From contig CAVRRQ010000002.1 of NCBI GenBank assembly GCA_963723595.1, positions 496,001 to 560,000 on the forward strand: a stretch of DNA of 64,000 nucleotides, read 5' to 3'. Shown in pieces: positions 1 through 8,507 of the stretch. The DNA is from RYN-230 sp963723595. Its GTDB lineage: Bacteria > Actinomycetota > Actinomycetes > Streptosporangiales > Streptosporangiaceae. The position numbers were made by a program, and so were the translations under genes. Position 1 is the first letter of the stretch; the number at the start of each line of letters is the position of its first letter. The notes beneath the pieces were generated by a model that saw nothing but the letters and a program-made list of their open reading frames with translations, was not told the DNA's origin and ran no database searches.

Positions 1-1983
1 GAGCATTGACGCTCGGCAGTCTCACCACGGCCACCGCCGCGCAGGCGGCCAACCCGAGAAGGGCGATCGCCGACACCCATCCCGCGTGGGCGGTCGCCGC
101 GAAGCGTCTCAGCAGCCGGGCCGTCACGGCCGGCACCGTCAACGCGCGGGTGTACCTCGCCCCCAGCCATCAGGCTGAGCTGGCCGGCGCCGTCGCCGCG
201 GTCTCCAACCCGGCCAGCCAGGCCTACCGGCACTTCATGAGCCCCGCCGCGGTCCGCGCGAAGTTCGCGCCGTCCGCCGCGGAGGTCGCCTCGGTGAAGT
301 CCTGGCTCACGTCGGCCGGGCTGAGCGTGACCAGGACCGACGCGAAGTACCCGGCGGGTGCCTATGTCGGCGTGCGCGGTTCCGTGGCCGCAGCCAGCAA
401 GGCGTTCGGCGTGACGTTCGGCACCTACACGGGCCCCGGCGGCGCGAGTGACCGTGCGCCTAACGAAGCGGCCACCGCGCCTTCGGCCATCGCCAGCTCA
501 GTCATCGCGGTGTCCGGCCTGGACACCGCGAAGAGCGTGATGAAGCCGGACCTGCCGCCGCCCCCGCCGAACTACTGGGTGGCGAAGCCCTGCTCGACGT
601 ACTACGGCTCGAAGATCGCGACCAACAAGCCCAAGGCGTACGGCAAGCACCAGCCCTGGACCAACTGCGGCTACATCGCCGAGTCAGGTCCGCGGCGCCT
701 ACGGGGTCACGAGCTCCGGGATGACTGGCAAGGGCCAGACCGTGGCCATCGTGGACGCCTACGCGTCGCCCACGATCAGGTCGGACGCCAACCAGTTCGC
801 CACCGTCGTCGGGGACAAGCCGTTCGCGCCTGGCCAGTTCAAGCAGTACCAGGCCAGCCCGTACAACAGCGTCAAAGCGTGTGGCGCCTCGGGCTGGTAC
901 GGCGAGGAGACCCTCGACGTGGAGTCCGTGCACGGCATGGCCCCCGACGCCAACGTCCGGTACGTCGCCGCGGGCAGCTGCTCCGACTCCGACCTGGCCA
1001 ACGCGGATGCGGCCATCGTGGACACTGACCTGGCCAGCATCGTCAGCAACTCCTATGGCGAGCCGGCCAGCTACGCCACCATCAACGCCACGTGGGACCT
1101 GATCTTCCAGGTTGGCGCGCTCGAGGGGATCGGCTTCTTCTACTCCTCCGGCGACAGCGGCTACGAGGGCCCGGGAGAGGACTCCATCTCCCCCACCGAC
1201 CAGGTGGACTACCCGACGTCCAGCCCGTGGGTGACCTCGGTGGGCGGCACCAGCCTGGCCATCAGCAAGACGAACAGCTATGAGTGGGAAACCTCCTGGG
1301 GCACCATCCTCGACCCGCTGATTCACCTCAAGCACGGCGGCAAGAAGTGGCAGTACACGCCGCCCGGCAAGTACCCCTCCGGGTACGACGGTTCCGGTGG
1401 CGGTGGCGTGAGCACCGAGTACGCTCAGCCCTCCTACCAGGCGGGCGTGGTCCCGGCCAGCCTGGCCGAGTCGCTGCCGGACGGCACGACCAGCAGCACG
1501 CCCATGCGGGTGGTCCCGGACGTATCGGCGCTCGCCGACCCGAGCACCGGGGTCCTGGTCGGCGAGACGGGCCTGCAGCCGAACGGGAAGACCTACGCCT
1601 TCTCGCTCAGCAGGATCGGCGGCACCAGCGTGGCCTCCCCCGTGTTCGCCGGCATCGAGGCGGACGCGCAGCAGGCGGCCGGTGGCGCACTCGGGTTCGC
1701 CAACCCGGCGATCTACTATCTGGACACGCATGCTCCCTACGGGGCGTCGAACGCGGCGTACAACGACGTGACCGACCACCCGCTCGGCGCCGGCTACCTG
1801 GCCGAGGTGCGTAACAACTACACCAACCCGTACACCAAGCAGGGCCCGCTGCTGACCTACCTGCGGACTCTGGGTATCAACGGTGAGGGCGCTGACGCGC
1901 TCCGCGCCGTTAAGGGCTACGACGACGCGACCGGCGTCGGCTCGCCCAGGAATTACATCCAGGATGCGCCCTCGCTGCCGTAG
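1..1983 (+). CDS. Sedolisin (S53) serine-carboxyl protease, 5'-truncated and frameshifted
   Basis: Secreted acid-acting endopeptidase of the S53/pro-kumamolisin family. The 5' end lies outside the window; the first residues look like the end of a signal peptide (Thr-Ala-Thr-Ala-Ala-Gln-Ala). A propeptide of about 160 residues follows. The frame changes between 675 and 688: upstream reads ...CGYI, downstream resumes with SQVRGAYGV, the usual start of the mature enzyme. The catalytic domain (721-1983) has the Glu/Asp pair in GEETLDVE, the oxyanion Asp in SSGDSG, the nucleophile in GGTSVASP, and a C-terminal calcium-site motif GYDDATGVGSP. A one-base error or a real inactivating shift both fit. 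A strong hairpin follows the stop codon. Confidence 0.88.
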
Positions 1984-2000
1984 CTAGCGGGAGAGCATCA

Positions 2001-2036
2001 CGGAGGGGACGGCCCGCACCAGGGCCGTCCCCTCCG
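2001..2036 (+). terminator. Hairpin terminator after the sedolisin gene
   Basis: A perfect 15-bp inverted repeat (left arm CGGAGGGGACGGCCC) closes a 6-base loop 18 bases after the sedolisin stop. There is no T-run, which is common for actinobacterial terminators. It lies between convergent genes and could serve both. Confidence 0.8.
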
Positions 2037-2110
2037 GCATGTCCAGGGTCGGCGGGCCCCGCCGGTTTTCGTTGCGGGAAAAACGAACGCGGCGGGCGAG
2101 GCCGGCCGGC

Positions 2111-3076
2111 TCAGCTGTAGTGCGCGGCGATCTCCGCAGCCGCAGCCTCACCGTACGCGGCACCCAGCCGCTCGGCCAGCGCCCCGGGCTTCAGCTCGTA
2201 CTCCTGCGTGCCGACCGTCTCCAGCACGTGCACGGCGAGCATGCAGCCGAGCTGCGCGGCCCGCTCCAGCGGCAGGCCCCAGGCCACCGCGGCCAGGAAA
2301 CCCGACCGGAACGCGTCGCCGGTTCCGGTGGGGTCGACCTTCCGGACCTCCGGAACCGCCGCAACGAGGACCGGATCGGCGCCGGCGGCTTCGATCCGGG
2401 CACCGGCGGGCCCGAGGGTGGTCACCCGGACGCCGACCCGGCTCAGGATGTCTGGGCCGGACCACGAGCTCTTGCGCTCGATGAGGGCTTCCTCGTACTC
2501 GTTGCAGAACAGGTAGGCGGCGCCGTCGACCAGCGCGCGCACCTGGTCAGAGTCCAGCCGGGGCAGCTGCTGCGACAGGTCGGCCGCGAACGGGACGCCC
2601 AGGTCCTTGCACTCCTGGGTGTGCGACAGCATCGCTCCCGGATCGCTGGCGCCGATCAGCACCAGGTCCAGGCCGCCGGCCAGCGGGGCCAGCTCGATGT
2701 CGGCGTCCTCGCTCATCGCCCCGGGGTAGAACGAGGCGATCTGGTTGCCGTCCACGTCGGTGGTGCAGACGAACCGCGCGGTGTGCTGCGTGGTGGACTC
2801 ACGCACGCCCGCGCAGTCCACCCCGTGCTCGGCCAGCCAGGTCCGGTACGGGGCGAAGTCCTCGCCCACGGCCCCGATGAGCAGCGGCCGCAGGCCCAGG
2901 ACGCCGAGGCCGAACGCGATGTTCGCCGCGACTCCCCCGCGCCGGATCTCCAGGGCGTCGACGAGGAACGAGAGCGAGACCCGGTCCATCTTCTCGGGGA
3001 TGAACTGCTCGACAAAACGGCCGGGGAAGGTCATCAGGTGATCGGTCGCGATGGACCCGGTGATGGCTATGCGCAC
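2111..3076 (-). CDS. adoK: Adenosine kinase, PfkB family
   Basis: Phosphorylates adenosine to AMP in purine salvage, in the cytoplasm. The 321-residue protein is full length and starts MRIAITGSIATDHLM, as in the mycobacterial adenosine kinase Rv2202c, with which it also shares SLSFLVD, GGVA.N.AF and IASFYPGAMSE. The PfkB signature DPTGTGDAFRSGF near the C-terminus holds the anion hole and catalytic Asp. It lies downstream of erpA on the same strand, the same neighbourhood as in mycobacteria, though about 250 bp of hairpin-rich DNA separates them. Similarity to this PfkB subgroup is closer than to ribokinase or fructokinase. Confidence 0.88.
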   Translation of the reverse strand: MRIAITGSIATDHLMTFPGRFVEQFIPEKMDRVSLSFLVDALEIRRGGVAANIAFGLGVLGLRPLLIGAVGEDFAPYRTWLAEHGVDCAGVRESTTQHTARFVCTTDVDGNQIASFYPGAMSEDADIELAPLAGGLDLVLIGASDPGAMLSHTQECKDLGVPFAADLSQQLPRLDSDQVRALVDGAAYLFCNEYEEALIERKSSWSGPDILSRVGVRVTTLGPAGARIEAAGADPVLVAAVPEVRKVDPTGTGDAFRSGFLAAVAWGLPLERAAQLGCMLAVHVLETVGTQEYELKPGALAERLGAAYGEAAAAEIAAHYS

Positions 3077-3115
3077 GGCCGCACTCTAGGCGATGCCAGG
3101 GACCACCGAAAGCAG

Positions 3116-3145
3116 CACGGCCGGGAGGTCACCCTCCCGGCCGTG
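3116..3145. terminator. Perfect inverted repeat between erpA and adoK
   Basis: A 13-bp perfect stem (CACGGCCGGGAGG) with a 4-base loop lies 40 bp upstream of the adoK start. It could end erpA transcription or form part of the adoK leader. No T-run is present. Confidence 0.55.
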
Positions 3146-3183
3146 ATTATGCAGATGAAACCTGTACCACCGCTTCAACCTGT

Positions 3184-3325
3184 GCGGTGGCCTGTACCAC
3201 CGCCTATCCGCGGCCCGAGGCCGGGCCCGCCGGAGGCGGGTTCCAGGCCGAGGCCGCGGATGGCGGGGGGCTTCGGGGGGCTGTCCCCCCGGGCCAGCAG
3301 GGTCCAGAGGGTCGCCCCCCCGGAA
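3184..3325 (-). repeat. Dispersed structured repeat, copy A, directly behind erpA
   Basis: GC-rich element whose second copy is at 11225-11339. It contains three nested or serial inverted repeats: GCGGTG/CACCGC (3184-3203); a main stem ATCCGCGGCC (3206-3215) pairing with 3252-3261; and inside it CCCGCC (3226-3231) with GGCGGG (3235-3240). It ends in a run of G/C boxes that abuts the erpA stop codon, so on the minus strand it is the start of the erpA 3' UTR. The main stem differs from copy B by compensatory changes. A terminator or mRNA-stabilising role is an inference. Confidence 0.75.
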
Positions 3326-3326
3326 A

Positions 3327-3677
3327 TTAGTGGAACGAGTCGCCGCAGGCGCAGGACCCGCTGGCGTTCGGGTTGTCGATCGTGAAGCCCTGCTTCTCGA
3401 TCGTGTCCACGAAGTCGATGGTCGCGCCCATCAGGTACGGGGCGCTCATCTTGTCGGTGACCACGTGCACGCCAGAGAACTCGGCGTCAACGTCACCGTC
3501 CATCTCACGCTCGTCGAAGTACAGCTGGTAACGCAGCCCGGAACAGCCGCCCGGCTGGACGGCAATGCGCAGCCGCAGGTCGTCGCGGCCTTCCTGCTCC
3601 AGGAGAGCGCCCACCTTCGCTGCCGCGGTGTCGGTCAGGATGACACCGGTGGTTGTCGCCTCATTCTGGACCGTCAT
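3327..3677 (-). CDS. erpA: Iron-sulfur cluster insertion protein, HesB/IscA type
   Basis: A-type carrier that receives Fe-S clusters from the assembly machinery and passes them to apoproteins. The protein is 116 residues, the normal family size, and has the three invariant cysteines: Cys45 in GGCSG and Cys109/Cys111 in the terminal SCACGDSFH. The ATG start at 3677 has a GGGAG box just upstream. It sits above adoK on the same strand, as in mycobacteria (Rv2204c near Rv2202c). The gene is followed at once by a structured repeat. Confidence 0.92.
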   Translation of the reverse strand: MTVQNEATTTGVILTDTAAAKVGALLEQEGRDDLRLRIAVQPGGCSGLRYQLYFDEREMDGDVDAEFSGVHVVTDKMSAPYLMGATIDFVDTIEKQGFTIDNPNASGSCACGDSFH

Positions 3678-3840
3678 ATGTGTTAACTCCCGCGTTGGAC
3701 TGCCGCCGCGTCCGCGGCGCTGCCTTATCTCCTGGCTCCAACCATATGCGCCCCCGCGTCATTCCGGGCGGGGTGGGCCGGCTCCGGGAGTTTCGCCGTC
3801 CCCGGGACCAGGGGCCTGGATCACCGGCCGGCAAACCGGA

Positions 3841-4677
3841 TCACGGACCGGCAAACCGGAGCCCGGTGGTCCAGGTCTCGGTGCCGTCGGGGCGGATCAG
3901 GTACCCAGCGTAGCCAGGCAGCCCGGCGACCGCCGCCAAGGCCGCGTCACCGCCCACGGCCAGCGCTGTGGCCAGCGCGTCCGCCAGGGCCAGGCTGGGG
4001 CCGGTGACCGTGGCCGAGGCGGCCCGGGAGCCGGGCCGCCCGGTGAGCGGGTTGACCAGGTGCGCGCCGCGCTCGTAGCTCCCGGAAGTGGCGACGGCGC
4101 CGCGCACCTCCAGCACGGCGGCCAGGGCCGACGGCCGCCACGGGTGGCGGATCCCGGCCCGCCACGGCTCCCCCGGGACCGGGCCGCCGAACGCGGCGAG
4201 GTCACCGCCCCCGTTGACCAGGGCGGCGGGCAGGCCTGCCTGACGCAGGGCGTCCAGCGCCCGGTCCACGGCCCAGCCCTTGACCAGCCCGGTCGGATCG
4301 TAGCCGCCCGGCATGGCCCACGGGTCGAACCAGCCGTCGGACGCCTCCCGGGCCGCCTGGCAGGCCGCCCGCACCTCAGCCAGGCTGGGCGGGCCGCCCG
4401 CCTCGGGCATCTCACCGCGGCGCAGCCGGCTCAGCGGGCTCCGCGGATCCCAGGTGCTGAACACCGCGTCCGCCTCGTGCAGCAGGGCGCAGGCCGCCCG
4501 GATCGCGGGCCCTGGATCCGGCCCCGAGGGAGCGGGCCGCACCGCGAACGACACGACCGTGCCCATGACGTGCTCCGCGTGGGTTACCGGGCGCCGGTCC
4601 GGGCCGGGCGGCCCGGCAGGAGGGCCGGCGCGGGGCGGCGAGGCGGGAGGCGGGGTGCTGCGCCGGCCGAGCCTCAC
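3841..4677 (-). CDS. apbE: FAD:protein FMN transferase
   Basis: Attaches FMN through a phosphoester bond to a Thr in extracytoplasmic electron carriers, using FAD. The MGTVVSFAV start of the ApbE domain, the DAVFSTWDPRSPLSRL segment and NGGGDLAAFG are typical. The start is placed at GTG 4677, which overlaps the stop of the FMN-binding gene (GTGA) and adds a Pro/Arg-rich lead of about 37 residues; ATG 4566 is a shorter alternative. No lipobox is visible. Its likely substrate is the adjacent gene product, which carries the acceptor motif. Length 278 residues. Confidence 0.87.
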   Translation of the reverse strand: MRLGRRSTPPPASPPRAGPPAGPPGPDRRPVTHAEHVMGTVVSFAVRPAPSGPDPGPAIRAACALLHEADAVFSTWDPRSPLSRLRRGEMPEAGGPPSLAEVRAACQAAREASDGWFDPWAMPGGYDPTGLVKGWAVDRALDALRQAGLPAALVNGGGDLAAFGGPVPGEPWRAGIRHPWRPSALAAVLEVRGAVATSGSYERGAHLVNPLTGRPGSRAASATVTGPSLALADALATALAVGGDAALAAVAGLPGYAGYLIRPDGTETWTTGLRFAGP

Positions 4678-5162
4678 CGGAAGTGCGCCTTGTCCAGCGC
4701 GGCCTGCACGGACAGGGCATAGGCCTGGCTGGTGTACGTGGCCCCGGACACGGCGTTGATGCGGGTGCTCTGGGCCGCCAGCACCTCGCTGCGCAGCGTG
4801 GGGATGACCTGGGCGGCGAGTTGCTGGGAGTACTGCTCGGCGGTGCGCAGCACCGGGATGGCGATGCCGGTGATCCGGCCGCCGCGGATGCTCACCCGTG
4901 CGGCCAGTTCGCCGTAGCCGTAGTTTTCCATGGCGCCCAGGGTGGTGCCGGTGGCCGCGCCCGCCGCGGGCCTGGCGGCCGCGGGCCCGGCGGGCGTGGC
5001 CCGGGTGCGGGCCCGGCCGGGCCCGGCCGTGTGGCTGGCCCGGCTGCCGGGCTGGGTCCCGGAACTGGCCAGCGCGGCCGGCGCGGCCGTCTTGTGCAGC
5101 CCCACCACGCCGAGGAACCCGGCCACGGTCCCGGCGACCACCAGCCACGGCGCACGCTTCAT
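4674..5162 (-). CDS. FMN-binding domain protein, ApbE substrate
   Basis: Membrane-anchored extracytoplasmic flavoprotein of 162 residues. Residues 5-25 form a signal-anchor; residues 26-75 are a low-complexity Ala/Pro/Gly/Arg linker; the FMN_bind domain covers about 76-162. The flavinylation motif S139-G-A-T-Y-T144 is intact, so Thr144 is the expected FMN attachment site. It lies between the ferric-reductase-like gene (45 bp upstream) and apbE (4-base overlap), a set known for flavin-based electron transfer across the membrane. Confidence 0.85.
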   Translation of the reverse strand: MKRAPWLVVAGTVAGFLGVVGLHKTAAPAALASSGTQPGSRASHTAGPGRARTRATPAGPAAARPAAGAATGTTLGAMENYGYGELAARVSIRGGRITGIAIPVLRTAEQYSQQLAAQVIPTLRSEVLAAQSTRINAVSGATYTSQAYALSVQAALDKAHFR

Positions 5163-5207
5163 CGGGTGCTTCCCATCTGTGCTCTCCTCAGCGAACTGGC
5201 CGGCCGG

Positions 5208-6146
5208 TCATAGCGCGAATGCCTCGTGGTGGATGGCCTCGTCCGGGATACCCAGGTTCCGGGCGGTATCAACGATGGCGGCGACGAACCCTTCCGGCCC
5301 GCAGACATACACGTCGCGCTGGGCCAGGTCGGGCACCAGCCGGGGCAGCGAGACCTCGTCGATGGCCGCCTCCTCGCGGGAGCCGATCAGCTCGTGGATC
5401 GTGCCGCGGCGGTGCTTCACTAGTTCGCGGACCTCGGTGCCGAGCACGAGGTCCGCGGGCTGGCTGGCCCGGAGCAGGACGACCGGGGCACTGCTCCGGG
5501 GCAGGTCCTCCAGCAGCGACCGGAGCGCGGTCACCCCGATCCCGGCCGCCACGAGCAGGGCACGGGGCCGGCGCTGGGCGTACCGGGTGAACGCCCCGTA
5601 GGGGCCCTCGATGGCGATCCTGGTCCCCGGCCGGATGCTGGCCAGCCCGGCGGAATGATCCCCCACCGCCTTCACGGTCAGCCGCAGGTACGGCGGCTGC
5701 GGCAGCGCGGACAGCGAGTACGGGTGAGCCTGCCACCACATTCCCCTGGTCAGGAACCGCCAGCAGAAGAACTGGCCGCCGGACACGGCCATCCGGTCCA
5801 GGCGGCGGCCGGAGCAGATCACGGACACCACGCCGGGCCCCTCCGGGCGCACCTCGGTGACCGTCAGCCGGTGCCGCAGGCTCCGGACGAGGGGCAGGCC
5901 GAACCGATAGCAGAGCACCAGGCCTGCGGTCGCCGCCCAGGCCACCGACCAGGCGACCTGGGTCAGTGGGTGGCCCACGAACGCCGGGCCGAGCACGATG
6001 ACGTGAGCGAACGAGATAGCCAGGGCCAGATACATCCAGAGGTGGATCAGCCACCAGGTCTCCCGGCGCAGCCTGCGCCGCACCGCGCGCACCGAGATGA
6101 TGCCGATCAGGCACATCAGGCCGAGGCCGATGGTCGCGGTGAGCAC
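5208..6146 (-). CDS. Ferric-reductase-like membrane flavoprotein, apparently N-terminally short
   Basis: NAD(P)H-dependent membrane oxidoreductase expected to pass electrons to the FMN protein downstream. About 100 residues of membrane domain keep two His (IHLWMYL and FAHVIVL), then a ferredoxin-reductase module follows with HPYSLS (FAD), VAAGIGVTALRSLL (nucleotide) and terminal VYVCGPEGF. The GTG at 6146 gives 312 residues. The frame is open upstream to the pspAB stop (6336), but those about 60 codons show no good start, and relatives carry roughly 100-150 more residues with further helices and two more heme-ligand His. Either the N-terminus is lost or a break hides it. Confidence 0.75.
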   Translation of the reverse strand: MLTATIGLGLMCLIGIISVRAVRRRLRRETWWLIHLWMYLALAISFAHVIVLGPAFVGHPLTQVAWSVAWAATAGLVLCYRFGLPLVRSLRHRLTVTEVRPEGPGVVSVICSGRRLDRMAVSGGQFFCWRFLTRGMWWQAHPYSLSALPQPPYLRLTVKAVGDHSAGLASIRPGTRIAIEGPYGAFTRYAQRRPRALLVAAGIGVTALRSLLEDLPRSSAPVVLLRASQPADLVLGTEVRELVKHRRGTIHELIGSREEAAIDEVSLPRLVPDLAQRDVYVCGPEGFVAAIVDTARNLGIPDEAIHHEAFAL

Positions 6147-6335
6147 GTCCGGGTACCTGGTCAGCAGGACGCCCGCCTCGTGCCACGTCCCGGCCCGGGC
6201 TGCCTCGGCGTTGGCAGCGAAAGCTATCCCTGGTGTCGCTAAATTCTCTGAGTTCCCTCTGTGCCGCCCGCGCGTCCGGCTGACCGCCGTGAACTGGGCA
6301 GATACCGGTAAGCAGACGGTAAAGGGAGCGGCCCC

Positions 6336-6908
6336 TCAGAGGCCGGGGGCACCCCAGACCGCGAACCAGCGGGTCAGGTCGGGCTCGATCTTCAGGTCGG
6401 CCCCCACCGCGCCGCGGACCTGCAGTTCGACCGCGTTGTCCCGCTGCTCGCCAGATTTGGGCACGAACGGGTAGAACGTCCCCCGCTTGTACAGGTAGAC
6501 GATGCCCAGCCGGTGCACGGTGTCGCTGGTGAAGCTGACCAGGGTGCACAGCAGCAGCGGCCCGAACCCGCCGTCGGCCAGCGAGGAGTTCACGGCGTGG
6601 AGGTCGGTGACCAGCGCCTCGAAGTCATCCTTGGCGTGCTGGCAGGTCAGCCACGTGAACCCGTAGGAGTCGGTGCTCACCTCGACCGAGGCCGTGCCCG
6701 AGCCCATGGACAGCAGCTCGCGCACGTCCTTCTCGATGTCGCTGAACGCCTTGCCCTCCGCGGCCCGGAAGCAGACCGAGCCGGTGCCGGTGGGCACCAG
6801 GTTCATCCCCGCCTCCAGCGTGATGGCCGCGGTGGGCAGGGAGAACAGCTCGTCCAGGTTCGGCTGGGCCGGCTTGCTCCGGCCCAGGATCGTGTCGAGG
6901 AATCCCAC
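6336..6908 (-). CDS. pspAB: PspA-associated protein PspAB
   Basis: A 190-residue soluble protein with no catalytic motif that I recognise. It matches the actinobacterial family encoded beside HtpX and PspA and called PspAB, with MGFLDTILGRSKP at the start and TRWFAVWGAPGL at the end. It begins 4 bp after the htpX stop, so the two are surely cotranscribed. Its role in membrane-stress signalling is known only from gene association. Confidence 0.82.
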   Translation of the reverse strand: MGFLDTILGRSKPAQPNLDELFSLPTAAITLEAGMNLVPTGTGSVCFRAAEGKAFSDIEKDVRELLSMGSGTASVEVSTDSYGFTWLTCQHAKDDFEALVTDLHAVNSSLADGGFGPLLLCTLVSFTSDTVHRLGIVYLYKRGTFYPFVPKSGEQRDNAVELQVRGAVGADLKIEPDLTRWFAVWGAPGL

Positions 6909-6912
6909 CGGG

Positions 6913-7884
6913 CTACTTGCTCAGCTGTTCGGAGATCTCCGACAGCTGGCGCAGCCGGCGCTCCAGCGACGGATGGGTGGAGAACAGGCCGTTCAGGCTG
7001 AAGCCCTTTTCGCTCGACTTGAACGCGGGGATGAAGTAGAAGGCGTTCAGCGGCTCCGCGGCGCGCAGGTCCTTGGTGGGGATCGCGTTCATCGACCCGC
7101 TGACCTTCTGCAGCGCACTGGCCAGGGCGGACGGCTGCCCGGTGAGCAGCGCTCCGGACCGGTCGGCGGCGAGTTCACGGTACCGGGAGAGCAGCCGGAT
7201 GAGCAGGAAGCTGACCGCGTATACCACGATGCCGACCACCATCACGATCAGCAGGATCGGGATGGCGCCGCCGTTGTTGTTGTTGCCGCCGCCGCGGCCG
7301 CGGCCGCCGCCGCCGAACAGCTCGCCGTAGAAGGCGAACCGGATCAGCAGGGCGGCGATGATGCCGATGAACGAGGCGATGGTCATCACCGCGACGTCCT
7401 TGTGGGCCACGTGCGACAGCTCGTGGGCCAGCACGGCCTCGAGTTCACGGTCGTCCAGGTTGCTCTCGAGCAGGCCGGTCGTGACGACCAGGACGGAGGT
7501 CTTGGTGTTCCGCCCGGTCGCGAACGCGTTCAGCATCGGGGAGGGCGCGATCGCCACCCGGGGCTTGGGCATGTTGGCCAGCGCGACGAGACGGTCCACG
7601 ATCCCGTGCACCCTCGCGGCGTTCCGGTAGTTGTCCTGCGGGCCGACCACGACCGCCCGGGCGGTGCTAAGGGCGATCTTGTCGGAGTAGAAGAAGGAGC
7701 CGACCCCCAGGACCACGCCGAGCAGGACCGCGAAGAAGATGATGCCGCCGCCGGCGTAGTGCTTCACGTTGAGGATCGCCACGAGAGCGGTGATGAAGGC
7801 GACGAACACGACCCCGAGGAGAAACATTGTCAGGGTCATCCGCGCCGTGAGTCCCCTGTCAGGCGCATAGCGAGTCTTCGCCAC
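6913..7884 (-). CDS. htpX: Membrane zinc metalloprotease HtpX
   Basis: M48-family protease for quality control of membrane proteins. The protein has 323 residues, with two helices near residues 14-65, the zinc site H154-E-L-S-H158, two more helices (about 164-182 and 207-231), and the third zinc ligand Glu237 in RELAAD. A Gly/Asn-rich loop (about 190-206) separates the last helices. It starts at ATG 7884 and leads the htpX-pspAB pair, downstream of pspA-pspAA on the same strand, which supports a shared envelope-stress role. Confidence 0.93.
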   Translation of the reverse strand: MAKTRYAPDRGLTARMTLTMFLLGVVFVAFITALVAILNVKHYAGGGIIFFAVLLGVVLGVGSFFYSDKIALSTARAVVVGPQDNYRNAARVHGIVDRLVALANMPKPRVAIAPSPMLNAFATGRNTKTSVLVVTTGLLESNLDDRELEAVLAHELSHVAHKDVAVMTIASFIGIIAALLIRFAFYGELFGGGGRGRGGGNNNNGGAIPILLIVMVVGIVVYAVSFLLIRLLSRYRELAADRSGALLTGQPSALASALQKVSGSMNAIPTKDLRAAEPLNAFYFIPAFKSSEKGFSLNGLFSTHPSLERRLRQLSEISEQLSK

Positions 7885-8228
7885 CGCGCCGCCTCCGTTC
7901 TAGTCAGCCGGCCAGGCCAGCTGAGCTTTACCGGCTCCGCTATCGGAGCCATCCTGTTTCATTATCAGGCAGAGGCCGAGCGAAATGCCCACGATGCGCC
8001 GCCCCGTCAGGCCGGGTCCCGCCCGGCCCTCGGGCCAGGTCTTTCCCGGCCGGCGAAGCGGTCGCAGGTAGCCTTCCGGCTGGCCAGCGACCTGGTCATC
8101 CTCCCCTGCGGACGTCCACCTGCCAGTGTGCACCGGCCAGCTGAAAGTTTGCTGAATAAGCCCCGAAAGCGGGCCGAGCCCGGGCCGGCTGAAGGATGAT
8201 GACCGCGGCCCGGGGATGAGGGGGAACA
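7885..8228. other. Gap between pspAA and htpX, no gene seen
   Basis: An open frame of 109 codons on the minus strand has no family resemblance and biased Arg/Gly/Pro content, so I do not call it. The stretch probably holds the htpX promoter. No clear -35/-10 pair or hairpin was found. Confidence 0.5.
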
Positions 8229-8507
8229 TCAGCCCGGGATGAGGCCATCCTCGGAAAGCAGGCCACGCACATCGTCCATGCTGGCGTCGGAGTACGGCAG
8301 GATCACGTCCGAGGGTTCAAACGAATCCGCCGGCACCGGTGTTCCCGCGCTGCGGACCCGCTCCAGCATCTCGGCCAGGACCGGGCGGAAGACGGCCTCG
8401 TCACTGGCGCTCACCGCCGCCTCGAGCCGGGCGTCCAGCTCGTTCAGCTCGGCGGCCAGGCTGTCGTCCACGGCGAACTGGCCCTCGCCGAGGATGCGGA
8501 TAATCAT
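8229..8507 (-). CDS. pspAA: PspA-associated protein PspAA
   Basis: A 92-residue acidic protein beginning MIIRILGEGQFAV, the hallmark of the actinobacterial PspAA family, which is nearly always encoded next to PspA. Its ATG overlaps the pspA stop (ATGA), so it is translationally coupled. A role in modulating PspA is inferred from this fixed neighbourhood. Confidence 0.85.
   Translation of the reverse strand: MIIRILGEGQFAVDDSLAAELNELDARLEAAVSASDEAVFRPVLAEMLERVRSAGTPVPADSFEPSDVILPYSDASMDDVRGLLSEDGLIPG

Noticed and set aside
7900..8229. 109-codon open frame on the minus strand between pspAA and htpX
   Set aside because: Biased Arg/Gly/Pro composition, no family resemblance, and it lies in the likely htpX promoter region.
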